This document shows positions 1 to 14,840 of a DNA stretch of 64,000 nt, piece by piece. The stretch is from Henckelia pumila (taxonomy: Eukaryota > Streptophyta > Magnoliopsida > Lamiales > Gesneriaceae). The stretch lies in contig NC_133123.1 in assembly GCF_033568475.1 (NCBI RefSeq), positions 16,478,622-16,542,621 on the forward strand, given 5' to 3'. Made by a program: the position numbers and the translations under genes. Each line of letters begins with the position of its first letter. Position 1 is the first letter of the stretch. A model generated the notes under the pieces. That model did not search any database. It was not told the origin of the DNA and saw only the letters and a list, made by a program, of their open reading frames with translations.

Positions 1-465
1 ACTCTTTAACTTCAAACCTCAAGGTATTTTCACTCTATAGTAGTCTATACTGGCTACTGCCAAGCCTCAAGGTATTATTGCAACTATTTCACCAGGAAGC
101 ACGCCATAAGATGAAAAACAAAATGTCCTCCTGATTTTAAGGCATATTGAATTATTGATACATGTGTTTTTTGATACATGTTTTTTTGAATACGTTGAGC
201 GCTAACACTGCATTTTCTTGGCCTGAACTTAAATTACTTTTACTTTTTGGGCTTATGATGAAATTTGTAACTTGTAACTTACATGAGCCAAGGTAGTGAG
301 TCACTTCGTGTCAAAATCCTTCATCGTCAAACAAGCAACTTGGTTTTATTTTGTTGATACCGATGCCAGCTCTCCATGGGCCTAGAGTGTAACTGTTGAA
401 GCCATTGCATCTACTCTACTTTTACAAGTATCTTGAGTTTTGACATGTCCTGTTGTTATTTACAG

Positions 466-554
466 AGCTTTCACGTATACCTCCCGAGACCATCAACCGT
501 CTTATCCCTGAGCATGCAAGGAGGCAGAACTTATTCATGGCATTCCACTCGTAG
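466..554 (+). CDS. 3'-terminal exon of an upstream gene
   Basis: A pyrimidine-rich tract ending in TTTACAG at 465 is followed by an 89-nt open stretch that stops with TAG at 552-554. Read in the frame that takes two bases to finish a split codon, it gives a hydrophilic C-terminus beginning LSRIPPETINRLIPEHARRQ and ending FMAFHS. This looks like a genuine last exon because it is codon-like and bounded by a good acceptor and a stop. The longer overlapping ORF at 433-738 uses another frame and runs through AT-rich 3' DNA. The rest of the gene lies left of the window. I do not recognise the family. Confidence 0.5.
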
Positions 555-932
555 AAAGTACATGCATAACGGAGGCTCTTGTTACTACTCAAATTTGGTT
601 AGTTTTAACGCCTATTACGTGAAGGAAACGAGTTTTAACTTGTATGTTTTCCATGCCGATGTTGTGGTCTTGATAACTTTTATTACGCGCGTGTCGTATC
701 TACCAGAGGGCCTCATATGTATATTTATCGGGGTGTGACAAAATGGTAGGGCGCCCAGGCAGAGCTGTTTTTGTATCAGATTTCATGTATATGTAATGAG
801 TTGCAAACTTGCAATATCGCCAAAAGATCTGTTTGCACAAATGTAAGATGTAAATGATGAGTTTATTTTTGTGCCCCTCCCTACTTCTTGGAGACATATT
901 GCATATTTAATTTTTTTTAATATAATTTATTG

Positions 933-980
<48 letters not shown>

Positions 981-1620
981 GTTGTAGGGAATTTCGTCAT
1001 ATACTTGTAATCATGGGAAAATTGTTAATAAAAAATTATTAGCTTAATTAATGATTAATATAAAACTTCGCTTAAACTACGCCTAATAGCATTCATTCTT
1101 TAGTTTCAAGTTAATTTCAACCTCAATTCACAAGAATTCATTTATGATTTTGAATGCAAATGTTATACGAAAATAAATAAATATCGAATGAAATTGTTGA
1201 ATGTATTATTTAAAACATGATGTACTCATTGATAATGAGTTATTAATATTATTTTTATTTTTTGATAAATAACGAGTTCATTTTTCTTTAGAAATTTTTA
1301 GATTTGTAGGAATTATTAGTTATATTAAAAGTTTTTTGCATAAAAAATCCATGTGAAATATAAAAAATGTTTATTTCATCTGATCTGATAATAAGAATTA
1401 AATATGTGAATTAGACCTTGAGATTTTAAAAAAATTGAACGAGTTAACACTGATCAACATTGAGATATTTTCTCCATGCAAGAAAATGTGGATGATAGGT
1501 TAATAAAATAAAATTTTTGTACATTACACGTAATGTTGTTCAAAAATTAATTTCTTAGCTGCAACATTGAGATAATTTATTTGTTTTTATTACTTGAAAA
1601 TATCTGATTCTGAAGCCAAA
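555..1620. other. 3' flank and AT-rich intergenic DNA
   Basis: This stretch probably contains the 3' UTR of the upstream gene (to about 880) and then AT-rich spacer. No convincing coding signal was seen on either strand. It contains a TA-dinucleotide microsatellite at 934-977. Confidence 0.5.
934..977. repeat. (TA)n microsatellite
   Basis: About 22 uninterrupted TA units are visible between the 3' flank of the left gene and the Hsp70 promoter region. Confidence 0.95.
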
Positions 1621-1684
1621 AAATGGACGGCTAAAAATCTCCGTCCGCGCGGCCCAAGAAGAATCAAGACGTTTCCAGATCGTA

Positions 1685-1690
1685 CACGTG
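1685..1690. promoter_or_regulatory. G-box (CACGTG) upstream of the Hsp70 gene
   Basis: A perfect palindromic CACGTG inside TACACGTGTC lies 217 bp before the Hsp70 start codon, just ahead of a CT-rich leader (about 1700-1760). In plants this core binds bZIP and bHLH factors in light- and stress-responsive promoters. I saw no clean array of nGAAn heat-shock elements. The promoter role is inferred from position. Confidence 0.4.
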
Positions 1691-1906
1691 TCCTCACCTA
1701 ACCCTCACTTTCTCTCTCAAAAACCCCCTTCCCCTCTTTATCTTCTTCCCCATAGCCTCACCTCGAAACCCTCGCCCTGAATTTCTAGGGTTCGATTTTT
1801 TTTTTTTTGCGATCAACAGGAAATTCAATCTCTCTTGTACTCGATTTTACCTGATTTGTACATAGTCGATTACATCCAGGTGTTTTTCTGTACTTTACTG
1901 TGAGAA

Positions 1907-6082
<4,176 letters not shown>

Positions 6083-6270
6083 GAGCATTCAAAATTTATG
6101 CTGTTCACCATTTTTGACTCCAATATCTACTGTTGGTATGGATCGAGGAGTTTTCGAAAATTTATTTGTATCTTAGATAGCGACAGGCGTTAGAAGTATA
6201 GTGGTGTTATTTATAAGGAAAGAAATTCAGTCCCTGGAATATGTACTGTTTTTGCAGTTTGAGATTTATT

Positions 6271-6276
6271 AATAAA
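6271..6276 (+). terminator. Poly(A) signal of the Hsp70 gene
   Basis: AATAAA lies 189 bp after the Hsp70 stop codon in a T-rich 3' region, a plausible near-upstream polyadenylation element. Position and motif are the only support. Confidence 0.45.
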
Positions 6277-6279
6277 AAT

Positions 6280-7190
6280 TATGCTTGCTCTGTTTGATTC
6301 GTCGCATGATTGAAAATATTAGATAATATTCGTAACTTCTTGTTACTAACATCAAGTATGGTGAAATGATATTATGAATGTTTAAAAAATAATCCATTGA
6401 AATCTTATGCTTAGGGAAAGATAAATTTTTTATATATATTTTAAAGAAAAACAAGGAACAGTAGTAGTAAAAGATAAAGATTTAATGATTTTACTATATG
6501 CTTGAAAGTTAATAAAAATTGGAGAAATGACATAATCATCCTGTAAAACCGGGTTTGCTGATAATTTTTTATGAATTTTTTATGAATTAGTAGCTTCTTG
6601 TGATTCTAGATATTCATATGTAGCACACACCTCTCTCGGCTAAAAAATAACTAAACTGTTCTTAAATGATTCTTATGAACTTTTTTTTATCACTCTTTAT
6701 TGAAAATATTTAAATTAAAATATCAATCCATTAACTTATATTTTCAATTAAGTTTATTTATACAATCACTTCAATTAATTTAATTATTAAATTTTATTTA
6801 AAAGTAATTAAATTTATTACTTAATTTATTGTAATAATACAATTTGTTATTAAAATATATTTCGCAAATAAAAAATATTAAAATAAAATAATTATATATA
6901 TAATTTTCATAGTTATTCAACTAAAATTTGATTATTTTATTCAATAAAATATAGCATTATAAAATTAAATTAAATTAATTATTTATTTAAGTAGGAGTAA
7001 TTTTGTCATTTTTAGCTGAAAGAGGTGTGTATGCTGCAGATCTATAATCATATGAGATTATTAGCTCAAAAAATTTTCATAGGTGGTTATCAACAAACAC
7101 GGGATTTTAATTTTTTCATAAAAATTAGTAATATATTATATAGTAAAAAAATTCTAAACTTTCCGCAATTGAACCAGTGTTTACGATGGT
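6280..7190. other. AT-rich intergenic DNA
   Basis: This spacer between Hsp70 and the pararetroviral insertion is very AT-rich (mostly runs of A/T at 6690-7020). No gene, RNA or element ends were recognised. Confidence 0.5.
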
Positions 7191-7378
7191 TACGTATTTT
7201 TCGTTAACAAATTTTGTAATCAAATCCGTTAAAACATAACGACAATCCAATTTTTCGAAACAAACGCCGATCAAGATTGACGTGAAATCTTTGATTTTTG
7301 TTTCGGTTTGAATATGAGCAACTTGTAGATAACTCCCTAAATATATTTTGTCTTTCCGAAAATGTCCTTGTCTTTATT

Positions 7379-8815
7379 TTAATCATTATTATTTCTTGAA
7401 TTATCAAATGTGGAATCGGATTCAAAATCTGATTCACTTGATTCATCAAGATAATAAATATTTTCATCGTCGGATGAAAATTCAATTGTTTCTACTGGAT
7501 AGAATCCAATAGTATATATTTTTTCAAGAAGTTTAACTTTATTTTTCTTTTCGTTTCGTTTTGGACATTCATTTGCATAATGACCTTCTTCATTGCACAA
7601 CCAACATGTGCAGTTCTTTCCTTTACCTTTTGGGCAAGGTGGTTTTTTGTTATCAAATTTTTTATAAAATTTTCTTTTATAAGGTTTTCTGAAGAAATTC
7701 CTTTTAAATTTCTTTTTCTTATAGGAAATAAATTTTCTATTAAAAGATTTATAAGGTTTATTAAATTTATTCTGTTTCTGTCGTTTTAAATGTTTGTGTG
7801 ACATGTTTGTTTTGCAACCGTATTCCTTTACTGTGAATTCCATTTTGTCACAACAAAGTTTATTGTTTTGTTTGTAAGATCTGAATATTCTTTTATTTAA
7901 TGTTACTTCATGACATTTCTTTGTTATAACATCTTTAATGAATTTAATAGCTCCTCCTAATGTTTTGGCATAAGCGCTAGTTAAGAATTCATCTTTACTA
8001 TTTATTGGTATATTAGGTATTTTATTAAAAATACTTAATTTATAATGTTTTTTTTTATCAGCATCTATTAATTGATAATAGTTTGTTTCATAATCACATA
8101 TAAATTCTTCTAGATAACATAAGTTGCATAGTTTAATACTATCTAGAATAAAAATTGCTCTATTTTGTTCTATGTTCTTAGCTACCAGATTAGCATCATT
8201 ATTAGAAACTCCTAAAAATTCTTGGTACAAGGCATCAACAAATAGTTCAAAATATCGATGTCCTGTCATTCCTTGTGATAGATTAGTAATTACTAGGTTT
8301 TCAGCCCAAGTTCTTACTGCTCCTACCAATGTCATTTTTATCATCCCATGAGTTAAAACTTGAATATTCTCACTTTTGTCTAATAATGGTGTTAATTGAA
8401 TTTGTACTGATAGTTCATTTGCCTAATGATCTATCTTTGATTTTCTTTCTTTGGCTGTTGAACAACCTAAATCTAAGATATTCTGTTTCACAAATTCTGA
8501 TGTTTTTGATTCTCTAAGAATATCTCTAACATCTTTATAAGATCCAGAGTATTGGTCTCTGTTATATTTAAATTCTTCATCATCTCTTCCACCACTACCT
8601 TCTACATTCGTTCGTAGATTTAATCGTGGTCTAGAATCATCTTCAGATTCTGATTCTGAAATATCCATATCTCTGTATTGTTTTGATTCCTGATGTGAAT
8701 GATATAATTCTTCTGTATTTACTCCTATTTGTTCAAAATCAGATGAGTCTGTTTCACTAAACATCTCCATACTTATGTTTGCCATAGCTAAGGGGATTTC
8801 TATACCATTATTCAA
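7379..8815 (-). pseudogene. Caulimovirus coat protein gene with an in-frame stop
   Basis: This gene encodes the capsid protein. The N-terminal part (8815-8423) is acidic and Ser-rich. The C-terminal part (8344-7379) contains a very basic Lys/Arg-rich stretch and a CCHC zinc knuckle, CWLCNEEGHYANEC, followed by an acidic tail. This acidic - basic - zinc knuckle - acidic order is typical of caulimovirus coat proteins. The reading frame is continuous across both parts and is interrupted only by one TAG at 8423-8425. Length without the stop would be close to 480 codons, the usual size. It overlaps the small upstream ORF by 8 nt. Confidence 0.88.
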
Positions 8816-9050
8816 TTTTGAATGATGGTTCTTTTTTCATTTTCCTTTTTCCTTTATCTATTGGAAGAACTTCTTTAAGATAGTTTAATATTTCATTACT
8901 ATGTCTTTTCTGTTCAATTATTAATCTAGTCGTTGCTAAATCAATATATTCTTTGAAATTCTTCTCTAATTCTTGTATTGATAGATTGATCTTATTGATA
9001 TGATTTTCTAAATCTCCTAGATCTTTTTCTAATTTTATTAAGGACGTCAT
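8808..9050 (-). CDS. Small coiled-coil ORF, virion-associated-protein-like
   Basis: An intact 80-codon ORF lies between the movement and coat genes, overlapping both by a few bases (4 nt with the first, 8 nt with the second). The N-terminal half is a heptad-like helix (LEKDLGDLENHINKINLSI), and the end is basic (KGKRKMKK). Caulimovirus virion-associated proteins have an N-terminal coiled coil and a basic nucleic-acid-binding C-terminus, and lie just before the coat gene. Both features and position fit, although 80 residues is shorter than the usual 110-130. No separate aphid transmission factor ORF is visible. Function is inferred, not shown by sequence identity. Confidence 0.6.
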   Translation of the reverse strand: MTSLIKLEKDLGDLENHINKINLSIQELEKNFKEYIDLATTRLIIEQKRHSNEILNYLKEVLPIDKGKRKMKKEPSFKIE

Positions 9051-9988
9051 TGCGATGAGGTTGATTCATTAACAATAGCTTGTTTAATTTTAAGAATATT
9101 TTGATTCATGGTTCCAATATTTTCAAGAATATCTTCATCATTTCTAGCAAATGATAATGATCTTCTTGGTACAGACTGTTTTGTGATTTGGAGGTCATCT
9201 GAACTCCATCTTTTATAGGGATTTATTTTTTCAATAAATGCTTTTCGAGGGTGTTCAATTCTTGTAATATTTTCAAACATTCTTTCAACAGAAATAGTTG
9301 GTTTTGTTGAAATTATTCCTGTTTGAGAATTATTACTTATTGCTAAACCGACAACATAGTTTATATTGATCGGATGGTTTTCTGTTAACATAAGATTATT
9401 TCTATAAAAGTAATAATCTAATGTTAAAACGTTATTTATGTTTTTATCAAAAATAGATATATTGTATTGTGGATAAATACAAAATTTCATCTTTTTGTAA
9501 CATAAGTTTTCTTCAATTTTTCCAAGGATAGAATCCTCAAAATTACGTATCCTTTTGTCACGAACTGCGATTTCAATTGGTGTATCTATTCCTTCTCGGT
9601 AGTGAGCTGATACTATTATTTCGATTCCTCCAATGTGAACATATTTCAGTTCAGATCGTTCTTTTTCACTGGCTTTTGCCATGATGGTATCAATATCTTG
9701 AGTTGTTAATAACTTCAGAGTATTAGACCTTGATTCGTTATTTATTTTACAAGATCGTTCTTTTGTACGAATCGAATAATAAATTAAATTTTTTCTAGGA
9801 TTAATAAAATTTGAAATCTTGCTTAATATTCCTGGTTGGTCTATTAGATTTGTTTTTGAATTAGAAAACCCTGTTTTCTGTATCTCAGCAAACTTATTCT
9901 GATTAAATATAATATTCAAATTATACTCTTGGTTCTCTTCAGATTCATCAATCTGACTATTTTGATTTGGAATTGTTATTTTTGTCAT
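9047..9988 (-). CDS. Caulimovirus movement protein (30K superfamily-like), intact ORF
   Basis: An uninterrupted 313-codon ORF sits directly after the small leader ORFs, the position of caulimovirus ORF I. The length agrees with the 300-330 residues of cell-to-cell movement proteins. The central part has alternating beta-like hydrophobic stretches (YVHIGGIEIIVSAHYREG) followed by IEIAVRDKRI and LTLDYYFYRNNLMLTENHPI, resembling the conserved core of pararetroviral movement proteins. In infected plants such proteins act at plasmodesmata. It is the largest viral ORF here without a break. Expression from the integrated copy is not implied. Confidence 0.82.
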   Translation of the reverse strand: MTKITIPNQNSQIDESEENQEYNLNIIFNQNKFAEIQKTGFSNSKTNLIDQPGILSKISNFINPRKNLIYYSIRTKERSCKINNESRSNTLKLLTTQDIDTIMAKASEKERSELKYVHIGGIEIIVSAHYREGIDTPIEIAVRDKRIRNFEDSILGKIEENLCYKKMKFCIYPQYNISIFDKNINNVLTLDYYFYRNNLMLTENHPININYVVGLAISNNSQTGIISTKPTISVERMFENITRIEHPRKAFIEKINPYKRWSSDDLQITKQSVPRRSLSFARNDEDILENIGTMNQNILKIKQAIVNESTSSQ

Positions 9989-9989
9989 T

Positions 9990-10283
9990 TTAACAGATGA
10001 TAGAACTTCTTAATTTTTTTAAAGCTATTAAAAGCCTTTTTGTTGAATCTATCTGTTCTAATAAATTCTGAAAATCTTCGAAACTATCAATTGAAGATTG
10101 ACAATTTTTAAGATGTTTCAAATTGTTTTCACAATTTTCTATATCAAAATTTATATTTTGAGAATATAAATTAAAGATATTCATTTTTGTATTTTCATAC
10201 ATTTTCCATTTAGTAAAAATTGTTACTTTTATTATTTTGTTTTTGTTGATCGGATTTCGATAACGAAATTTGTTCTTATTCAT
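9990..10283 (-). CDS. Small viral ORF upstream of the movement gene
   Basis: An intact 97-codon ORF ends one base before the movement protein ORF and overlaps the preceding small ORF by 8 nt. The product is basic at the start and helical later (FEDFQNLLEQIDSTKRLLIA). The tight chaining is what caulimovirus reinitiation-based translation uses. I do not recognise the family. It may correspond to one of the small leader-proximal ORFs (ORF VII or Ib type). Confidence 0.5.
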   Translation of the reverse strand: MNKNKFRYRNPINKNKIIKVTIFTKWKMYENTKMNIFNLYSQNINFDIENCENNLKHLKNCQSSIDSFEDFQNLLEQIDSTKRLLIALKKLRSSIIC

Positions 10284-10482
10284 AACATATTGTTATGTCT
10301 TCAATTTCATCGTTTTCAGAAATTTGAATTATCATTTTCCAGTTGCTTGAAAAATGTTTTTTTTTATGATTTTTGAAATAAAAGGTTTGGAGATCTTTTA
10401 TTTTATTCCATAATTGATCTATTTGACGTAAATCTTTTAGTAAGATTATTTTATCAAATAAATCTAAAGTTAATCCAGGCAT
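10276..10482 (-). CDS. First small viral ORF after the primer-binding site
   Basis: A 68-codon ORF begins 20 bases downstream of the minus-strand primer-binding site and overlaps the next ORF by 8 nt. It starts MPGLTLDLFDKIILLKDLRQ. Its place matches ORF VII in caulimoviruses, whose role is unclear and often dispensable. The assignment rests on position only. Confidence 0.45.
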   Translation of the reverse strand: MPGLTLDLFDKIILLKDLRQIDQLWNKIKDLQTFYFKNHKKKHFSSNWKMIIQISENDEIEDITICYE

Positions 10483-10502
10483 TAATAATCTGCTTTATTT
10501 AA

Positions 10503-10518
10503 CCTCGCTCTGATACCA
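10503..10518 (-). promoter_or_regulatory. Caulimovirus tRNA-Met primer-binding site
   Basis: On the minus strand the sequence reads TGGTATCAGAGCGAGG, which matches the complement of the plant initiator tRNA-Met 3' end at all but one or two positions. It lies just before the small leader ORFs, as expected for the start of minus-strand DNA synthesis in this family and the conventional numbering origin of the viral genome. Confidence 0.88.
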
Positions 10519-11099
10519 GGTTGCGGAATTCTTCAAATTCTTATGAATTTTCTCATTCATGGCTTTACAGATCTGATTCATTTATAACAGATAAATGTTT
10601 TCAGATTAGTTTGGTTCCATTAATAGGTTATAATTACAAATTTTAGTTGATAAATTGATTCGAATATGGTTAAATCAGAAGTATTTAAATGATATTCATG
10701 AAATATATCATATTCATGACCATTTTCTATTTCAAACCAGTTTTTTATTATCAATCTTTCATTTCTTATAAAGGATGATGACATGATTAATGTATTTTGA
10801 CTATTTTTTTAAATTAAGGGCTGCAGGAGATTTAGGAAGGTTACCTTGTTTGAATGAATCTTGGTTTTGAGCAGAGGCCAAATCCTTGCTTTCCCTTAAC
10901 GATCACTTGATCAACTGGTACTTGCTCTATGGATCTCCAGGTTTACTCTAACCATGAATCTTCAATGGTTGGTTTCCAACCTTATCCTCCTTACGCCCTG
11001 CTTATTTAGTTATTAGCCATAAGACTTATTTTTGTTTCTGATTTTATGTTTTTTAGTTTCTGATAGTTTTCATACGTCTTGTATGAACCAGATTGTAAG

Positions 11100-11335
11100 A
11101 AACTTGAGAAGAGAGAGATACTTAAACTTCACTTATTCATTTACAACACAAACATCTCCTTTTATAGGCGTGGAGAAACGCATACAGTAGTAAAAATAAA
11201 GGAAGAGGGGGACCATACTACATAATGGAAAACATCTCATTTTACATCTGAGTGGATGCCTTTCACATGTGGTGTGGTCCACGATTTCATTTGTTTTTAC
11301 ATTGTGTCACTTTCTGAATCACTGGTACATTCGGA
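11100..11335 (-). promoter_or_regulatory. Viral intergenic region with TATA box (35S-like promoter)
   Basis: The region between the transactivator ORF and the primer site is non-coding. On the minus strand a strong TATA box, TATAAAAGG, lies at 11158-11166, with AATAAG-type poly(A) signal candidates about 30 bases further on. In this family the genomic RNA starts just after this TATA box and terminates after one full turn, so a terminally redundant leader would be expected at about 11130-10500. Confidence 0.6.
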
Positions 11336-12502
11336 TCATTTATTTATTGGTTTGTCTTCTTTGACAGCTGGTTTGTCCTCTTTGACAGATGTTTCATCTG
11401 TCTGAATGGGTTGGCAATGTCCACATTTGTGAGTGGAAATCATTGTTCTTAGTTTTTGGCATATCATTTGTTGGGTTTCTCGGGTCATGTCAACTCTTGC
11501 TTCATAGATTGGAGCTTCGAATTGAGCTAACATGGCTTGTTATTTCTTTTGGATTGTCTCTTTGTGTCCAGTGGTTAATAAAATTTTACTGGTTGCAAAA
11601 TTTATTTTAACCTTTGAGTTTCCATGAATCTTTCATGTCTTTGAGATCATGTCAATCAATGTCTTTATTTTTATCTCAGGAAGTGTTGAGATATCCATTA
11701 CTGGTTTCTCTTCATTTGATCCTTCGAATAAGAACTTGTTTTTTTGTTTTCGACATTGAATATATACCATTGGTTGATAGAATTCGTTATCATCCCAATC
11801 TGGAAGGGTTGAGTGAATACTCAATGTTAATACTGGATCGTTCTTAAAGACTGCTTTCTTGAACTGGATGATACTATTTCTCAATTGATATGGAAATAGT
11901 TCTATTTCTTGATTGTTGGGACTGACTTCCAATCCACTTAATAATCCATTTGAAAAGAATCTTGCGACTTCATGCGCTGGAGCACCTTGCAGTGTTCTTG
12001 CTCTTGATATGCTCTGTGTGTCACAAGTTTGTAGCCAAGATTCTGCAGATGGTTTGGCTATTCTTAAATAGTTTAGTGTTTCAAAGAATTCAGTCTTGAA
12101 TTTTTTTGAAAAATTTGTTTTTTCAAAAATTGGTTTTTGTGGTCGCAGATTGACCATCTTTCTTTCTCTTGCTTCAAGGGCACTTTTAAACGTCCTTTTT
12201 TTTTTTTCATTTTTCTTGGTGTTGGCTGTGACCACCGGTTCTTTCTTTTTTTATTTTTCTTGGTTATCAGTGTTGGTTGTGACCACTGACTGTTTTTCAT
12301 TCATCTCCATTATTTTGTTAAATGAAGTTGCTAACTTGATTGGATTTTTTGGTGAGGATGATGATGATGATGTTGTCATCTTTTCTTTAATCCTCTGAAT
12401 TTTTCCTTTTATATTCTTTTTTCTTTGTTGAAGAATCTGAATTTCTTCATCTATGTCAATCAATTGTTCTTCTAATTGATTTAATTGTTCCATCCTGCAC
12501 AA
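11336..12502 (-). pseudogene. Transactivator/inclusion-body-like viral gene (ORF VI), broken
   Basis: Three reading-frame pieces cover the ORF VI position between polymerase and promoter. Piece one (12502-12251) starts with a coiled coil (LEEQLIDIDEEIQILQQR) and a Ser/Pro linker. Piece two (12235-11633) resembles the folded core of viroplasmin/transactivator proteins, with NYLRIAKPSAESWLQTC and GAPAHEVARFFSNGLLSG. Piece three (11533-11336) has a CGHC pair. At least two frame changes separate the pieces. One is next to an imperfect repeat that duplicates a WSQPT-coding stretch near 12230-12290. Related proteins form virus factories and allow reinitiation of translation. This copy cannot make a full product. 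Confidence 0.68.
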
Positions 12503-12655
12503 TAAAACATATATGTATATAACTGGTTAGAAATTTAACTCTTGTTCGTGAGTAACTCGAATAGTTTTATTATGCGTATCATTGCATTTATGAAATTCTT
12601 TTGCAAGAATTGAATCAATCTTCATAAATGAGATTGATTGTCTTTACTCATTGAG

Positions 12656-12822
12656 TAATTCATGTTTCTGAATATAAATCTCATTTCATCAATTTATATT
12701 TTCCATGCTTTCTGAAGCATGTTCGGATGACTGAAAGTCATAAAATAATTCATGTCTCTGAATATAAATCTCATTTCATCAATTTATATTCTCTATGCTT
12801 TCTAAGGTATGTTTGGATGACT
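12656..12822. repeat. Imperfect 77-bp direct repeat, period 90
   Basis: The segment at 12656-12732 recurs at 12746-12822 with several substitutions. Both copies share AATATAAATCTCATTTCATC. It covers the last codons of the viral RNase H and the spacer before ORF VI, suggesting a local duplication in the virus or after integration. Confidence 0.85.
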
Positions 12823-14826
12823 CGTGGTCATTTTCTGGATCACTTAGGATCTCTTTTGTTATTTCGTTACTACGGATAGTATAATTTGGATGAAGTTCTC
12901 TGGTTAATGCGTCGGGTAATGAATTATCCGTTCCTTTGACATGTTGGATTTCGAACTGATAATGGTTCAATTCCAATTGCCATCTAATTAGCCTTGCTGC
13001 ATTTCTCCCTGCATTTCTTGATATTTTCCTTGTCTTGAAATATGTTAAATTCATATTATCTGTTCTTATAAAAATGGTTTAGGAATAAGATAAATTTCAT
13101 AAGTCCTAATTGTGAATATTAAAGCTAATAATTCTTTTTCATTTGAATGATAATTTAATTGTGCACCTTGAAAAGTTCCTGATGTATAATTTCATAATTC
13201 TTCATTTTTTCTAGTAGCTGGTTTAGTAAGTTTTTCTAAATTTCTTTCTCCTGTATAAGCTTTTAAACATGCTTCCCAGTACTCATCTGAAGCGTCTGTT
13301 TCAATTATTATTATATTTTTATTGGAAGGAAAATATAACTCAGGAAGATTACTAATTATTTTCTTTTTAATAGTATCTATATAATTAGTATCTTCTTTAG
13401 ACCATTTTCACTTGTAGTCTTGTTTAAGTTTTACCTGAAGAGGTTTTCTGATTTCTGCAAGTTTCTTAATGTAATTTCCAAAATAAGTTAATAATCCTAA
13501 AAATCTTCTTAATTGATCTTTATCCTTGATTTCACTAGGAAAATCGTGAATTTTCTTAAGTATATGCTGTTGTAAACAATGTTTTCCATCTTCTATTTGT
13601 AATCCTAAATAATTTATTATTGTTTTAAACAATTGTGCTTTCTTTTCAGAAAGTATAATTCCATCTTTATGACAAATATCTAATACTGTCATGAGGTCTT
13701 TATAATGTTGATCTAGTGTTTTTGAATAAATTAATATGTCATCTATATAAACACAACAAAAATCTACATATGATTTAAAAGATTCATCCATATATCTTTG
13801 AAAGATACCTGGTGCTTGTTTAAGTCCGAAAGGTAATACAGTCCATTGATATTGTGCTTTTGGACAACTGAATGATGTAAGTAATTGTATTTGTGGTTAT
13901 ATCTGAATTTGCCAGAATCCTGATTTACAATCTAAACTGGAGAAATATTTCATTCCTCCTATATAAGATAGTAAATCATTCTTGTTTGGGATGTAATATC
14001 CATCCATAATTGTTGCATTATTCATTTTTCGATAATCAATTACCATTCTTTTCTTATCAGTGTCTTTCTTACTGACATAAAAGACTGATGAAGAGTGTGG
14101 ACTCTTGCTTGGGATGATTATCTTAAGTTTTAGTAATTTTTGAACCTTTTTTTCGAATATTTTTACATCATCCATGTTGCATCTTCTTGGTGCTTCACGG
14201 ATTGTGATATTAGGGTCTTTAAGTTTTATTGAAGCAATGAATTATTTTCTTTTCTTAATTTTGTCCTGAGGATTTTCAGAACAAATATCATGAAATTTCT
14301 TCATGATTTCTTTTTCATGATTAATTGTTAAAATATTTTCTATTTTTAGTTCTATTGGATTTGTATTTCGTTTATGAAAATTCTTTGTAAATCCTTCATT
14401 TCCTACACGAAATGCTGTTCGTATTTTAGGAATATAAATCATTGATGATCCTTTGTTTAAAGTTATATGATTTTCAAATTGTGTAAAAGGAAGATATTCT
14501 CTTGAAAAGTTATTTCCTATTATAATGTCCATTCCTGATTCTATTTGGTATATAATGGGTATTACAAATTTTGTTTCCTCAATTTCTATTTTTAATTTTT
14601 CTGCTACTGTATCAAGCATGATTATTGATCCATCTCCTATTCGAACTTTTAATCCTTTATCATATTTCTTCCAATAATAATTTGGAAGTATATGTTTGCT
14701 TCCTAAACACATACTTGCTCCTGTATCAACATAAGCATGTATATGATATGATTTATGTTCTTTGATTTTAATTTGAATTTTTATATATATACTATTTGGA
14801 TTGGTTTTGTTTTTATTATTATCCAT
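12779..14826 (-). pseudogene. Caulimovirus polymerase (protease - RT - RNase H), broken
   Basis: The reading frame is split into pieces at 14826-14242, 14175-13897, 13791-13408 and 13054-12779. The first carries the aspartic protease motif DTGAS. The second has the RT entry region, with SKKDTDKKRMVIDYRKMN and FSSLDCKSGFWQI. The third has the catalytic YIDD box ([13 protein letters not shown]). The last has the RNase H end, with HVKGTDNSLPDALTRE. The order protease, RT, RNase H without integrase is the pararetrovirus arrangement, since these viruses integrate only by chance. Several stops and frame changes make it non-functional. The start at 14826 is typical for ORF V, with no coat gene before it because of the circular permutation. 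Confidence 0.9.
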
Positions 14827-14840
14827 TCTCTCATTTGTTT

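Larger units (their letters stand above)
7200..14840 (-). mobile_element. Endogenous caulimovirus, one circularly permuted genome length
   Basis: All Caulimoviridae modules lie on the minus strand. Read from high to low coordinate they are polymerase (from 14826), transactivator-like ORF (12502-11336), promoter with TATA box (about 11160), tRNA-Met primer site (10503-10518), two small ORFs, movement protein, small coiled-coil ORF and coat protein ending at 7379. In free caulimoviruses the coat gene is followed directly by the polymerase gene. Here those two neighbours sit at opposite ends, so the circular genome was opened at the coat/polymerase boundary and inserted as a single copy of about 7.4-7.6 kb. 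Separate movement, coat, polymerase and transactivator ORFs point to a Caulimovirus- or Soymovirus-like relative rather than a badnavirus. Outer limits are approximate. Polymerase, coat and transactivator genes are broken, so this is a genomic fossil. Confidence 0.9.

Noticed and set aside
1640..1906. Canonical heat-shock element array in the Hsp70 promoter
   Set aside because: Only scattered GAA/TTC triplets are seen, without the required alternating 5-bp spacing.
7204..7485. 93-codon ORF after the coat gene as an extra viral gene
   Set aside because: It overlaps the coat gene end in another frame, has no recognisable motif and lies at the uncertain integration border.
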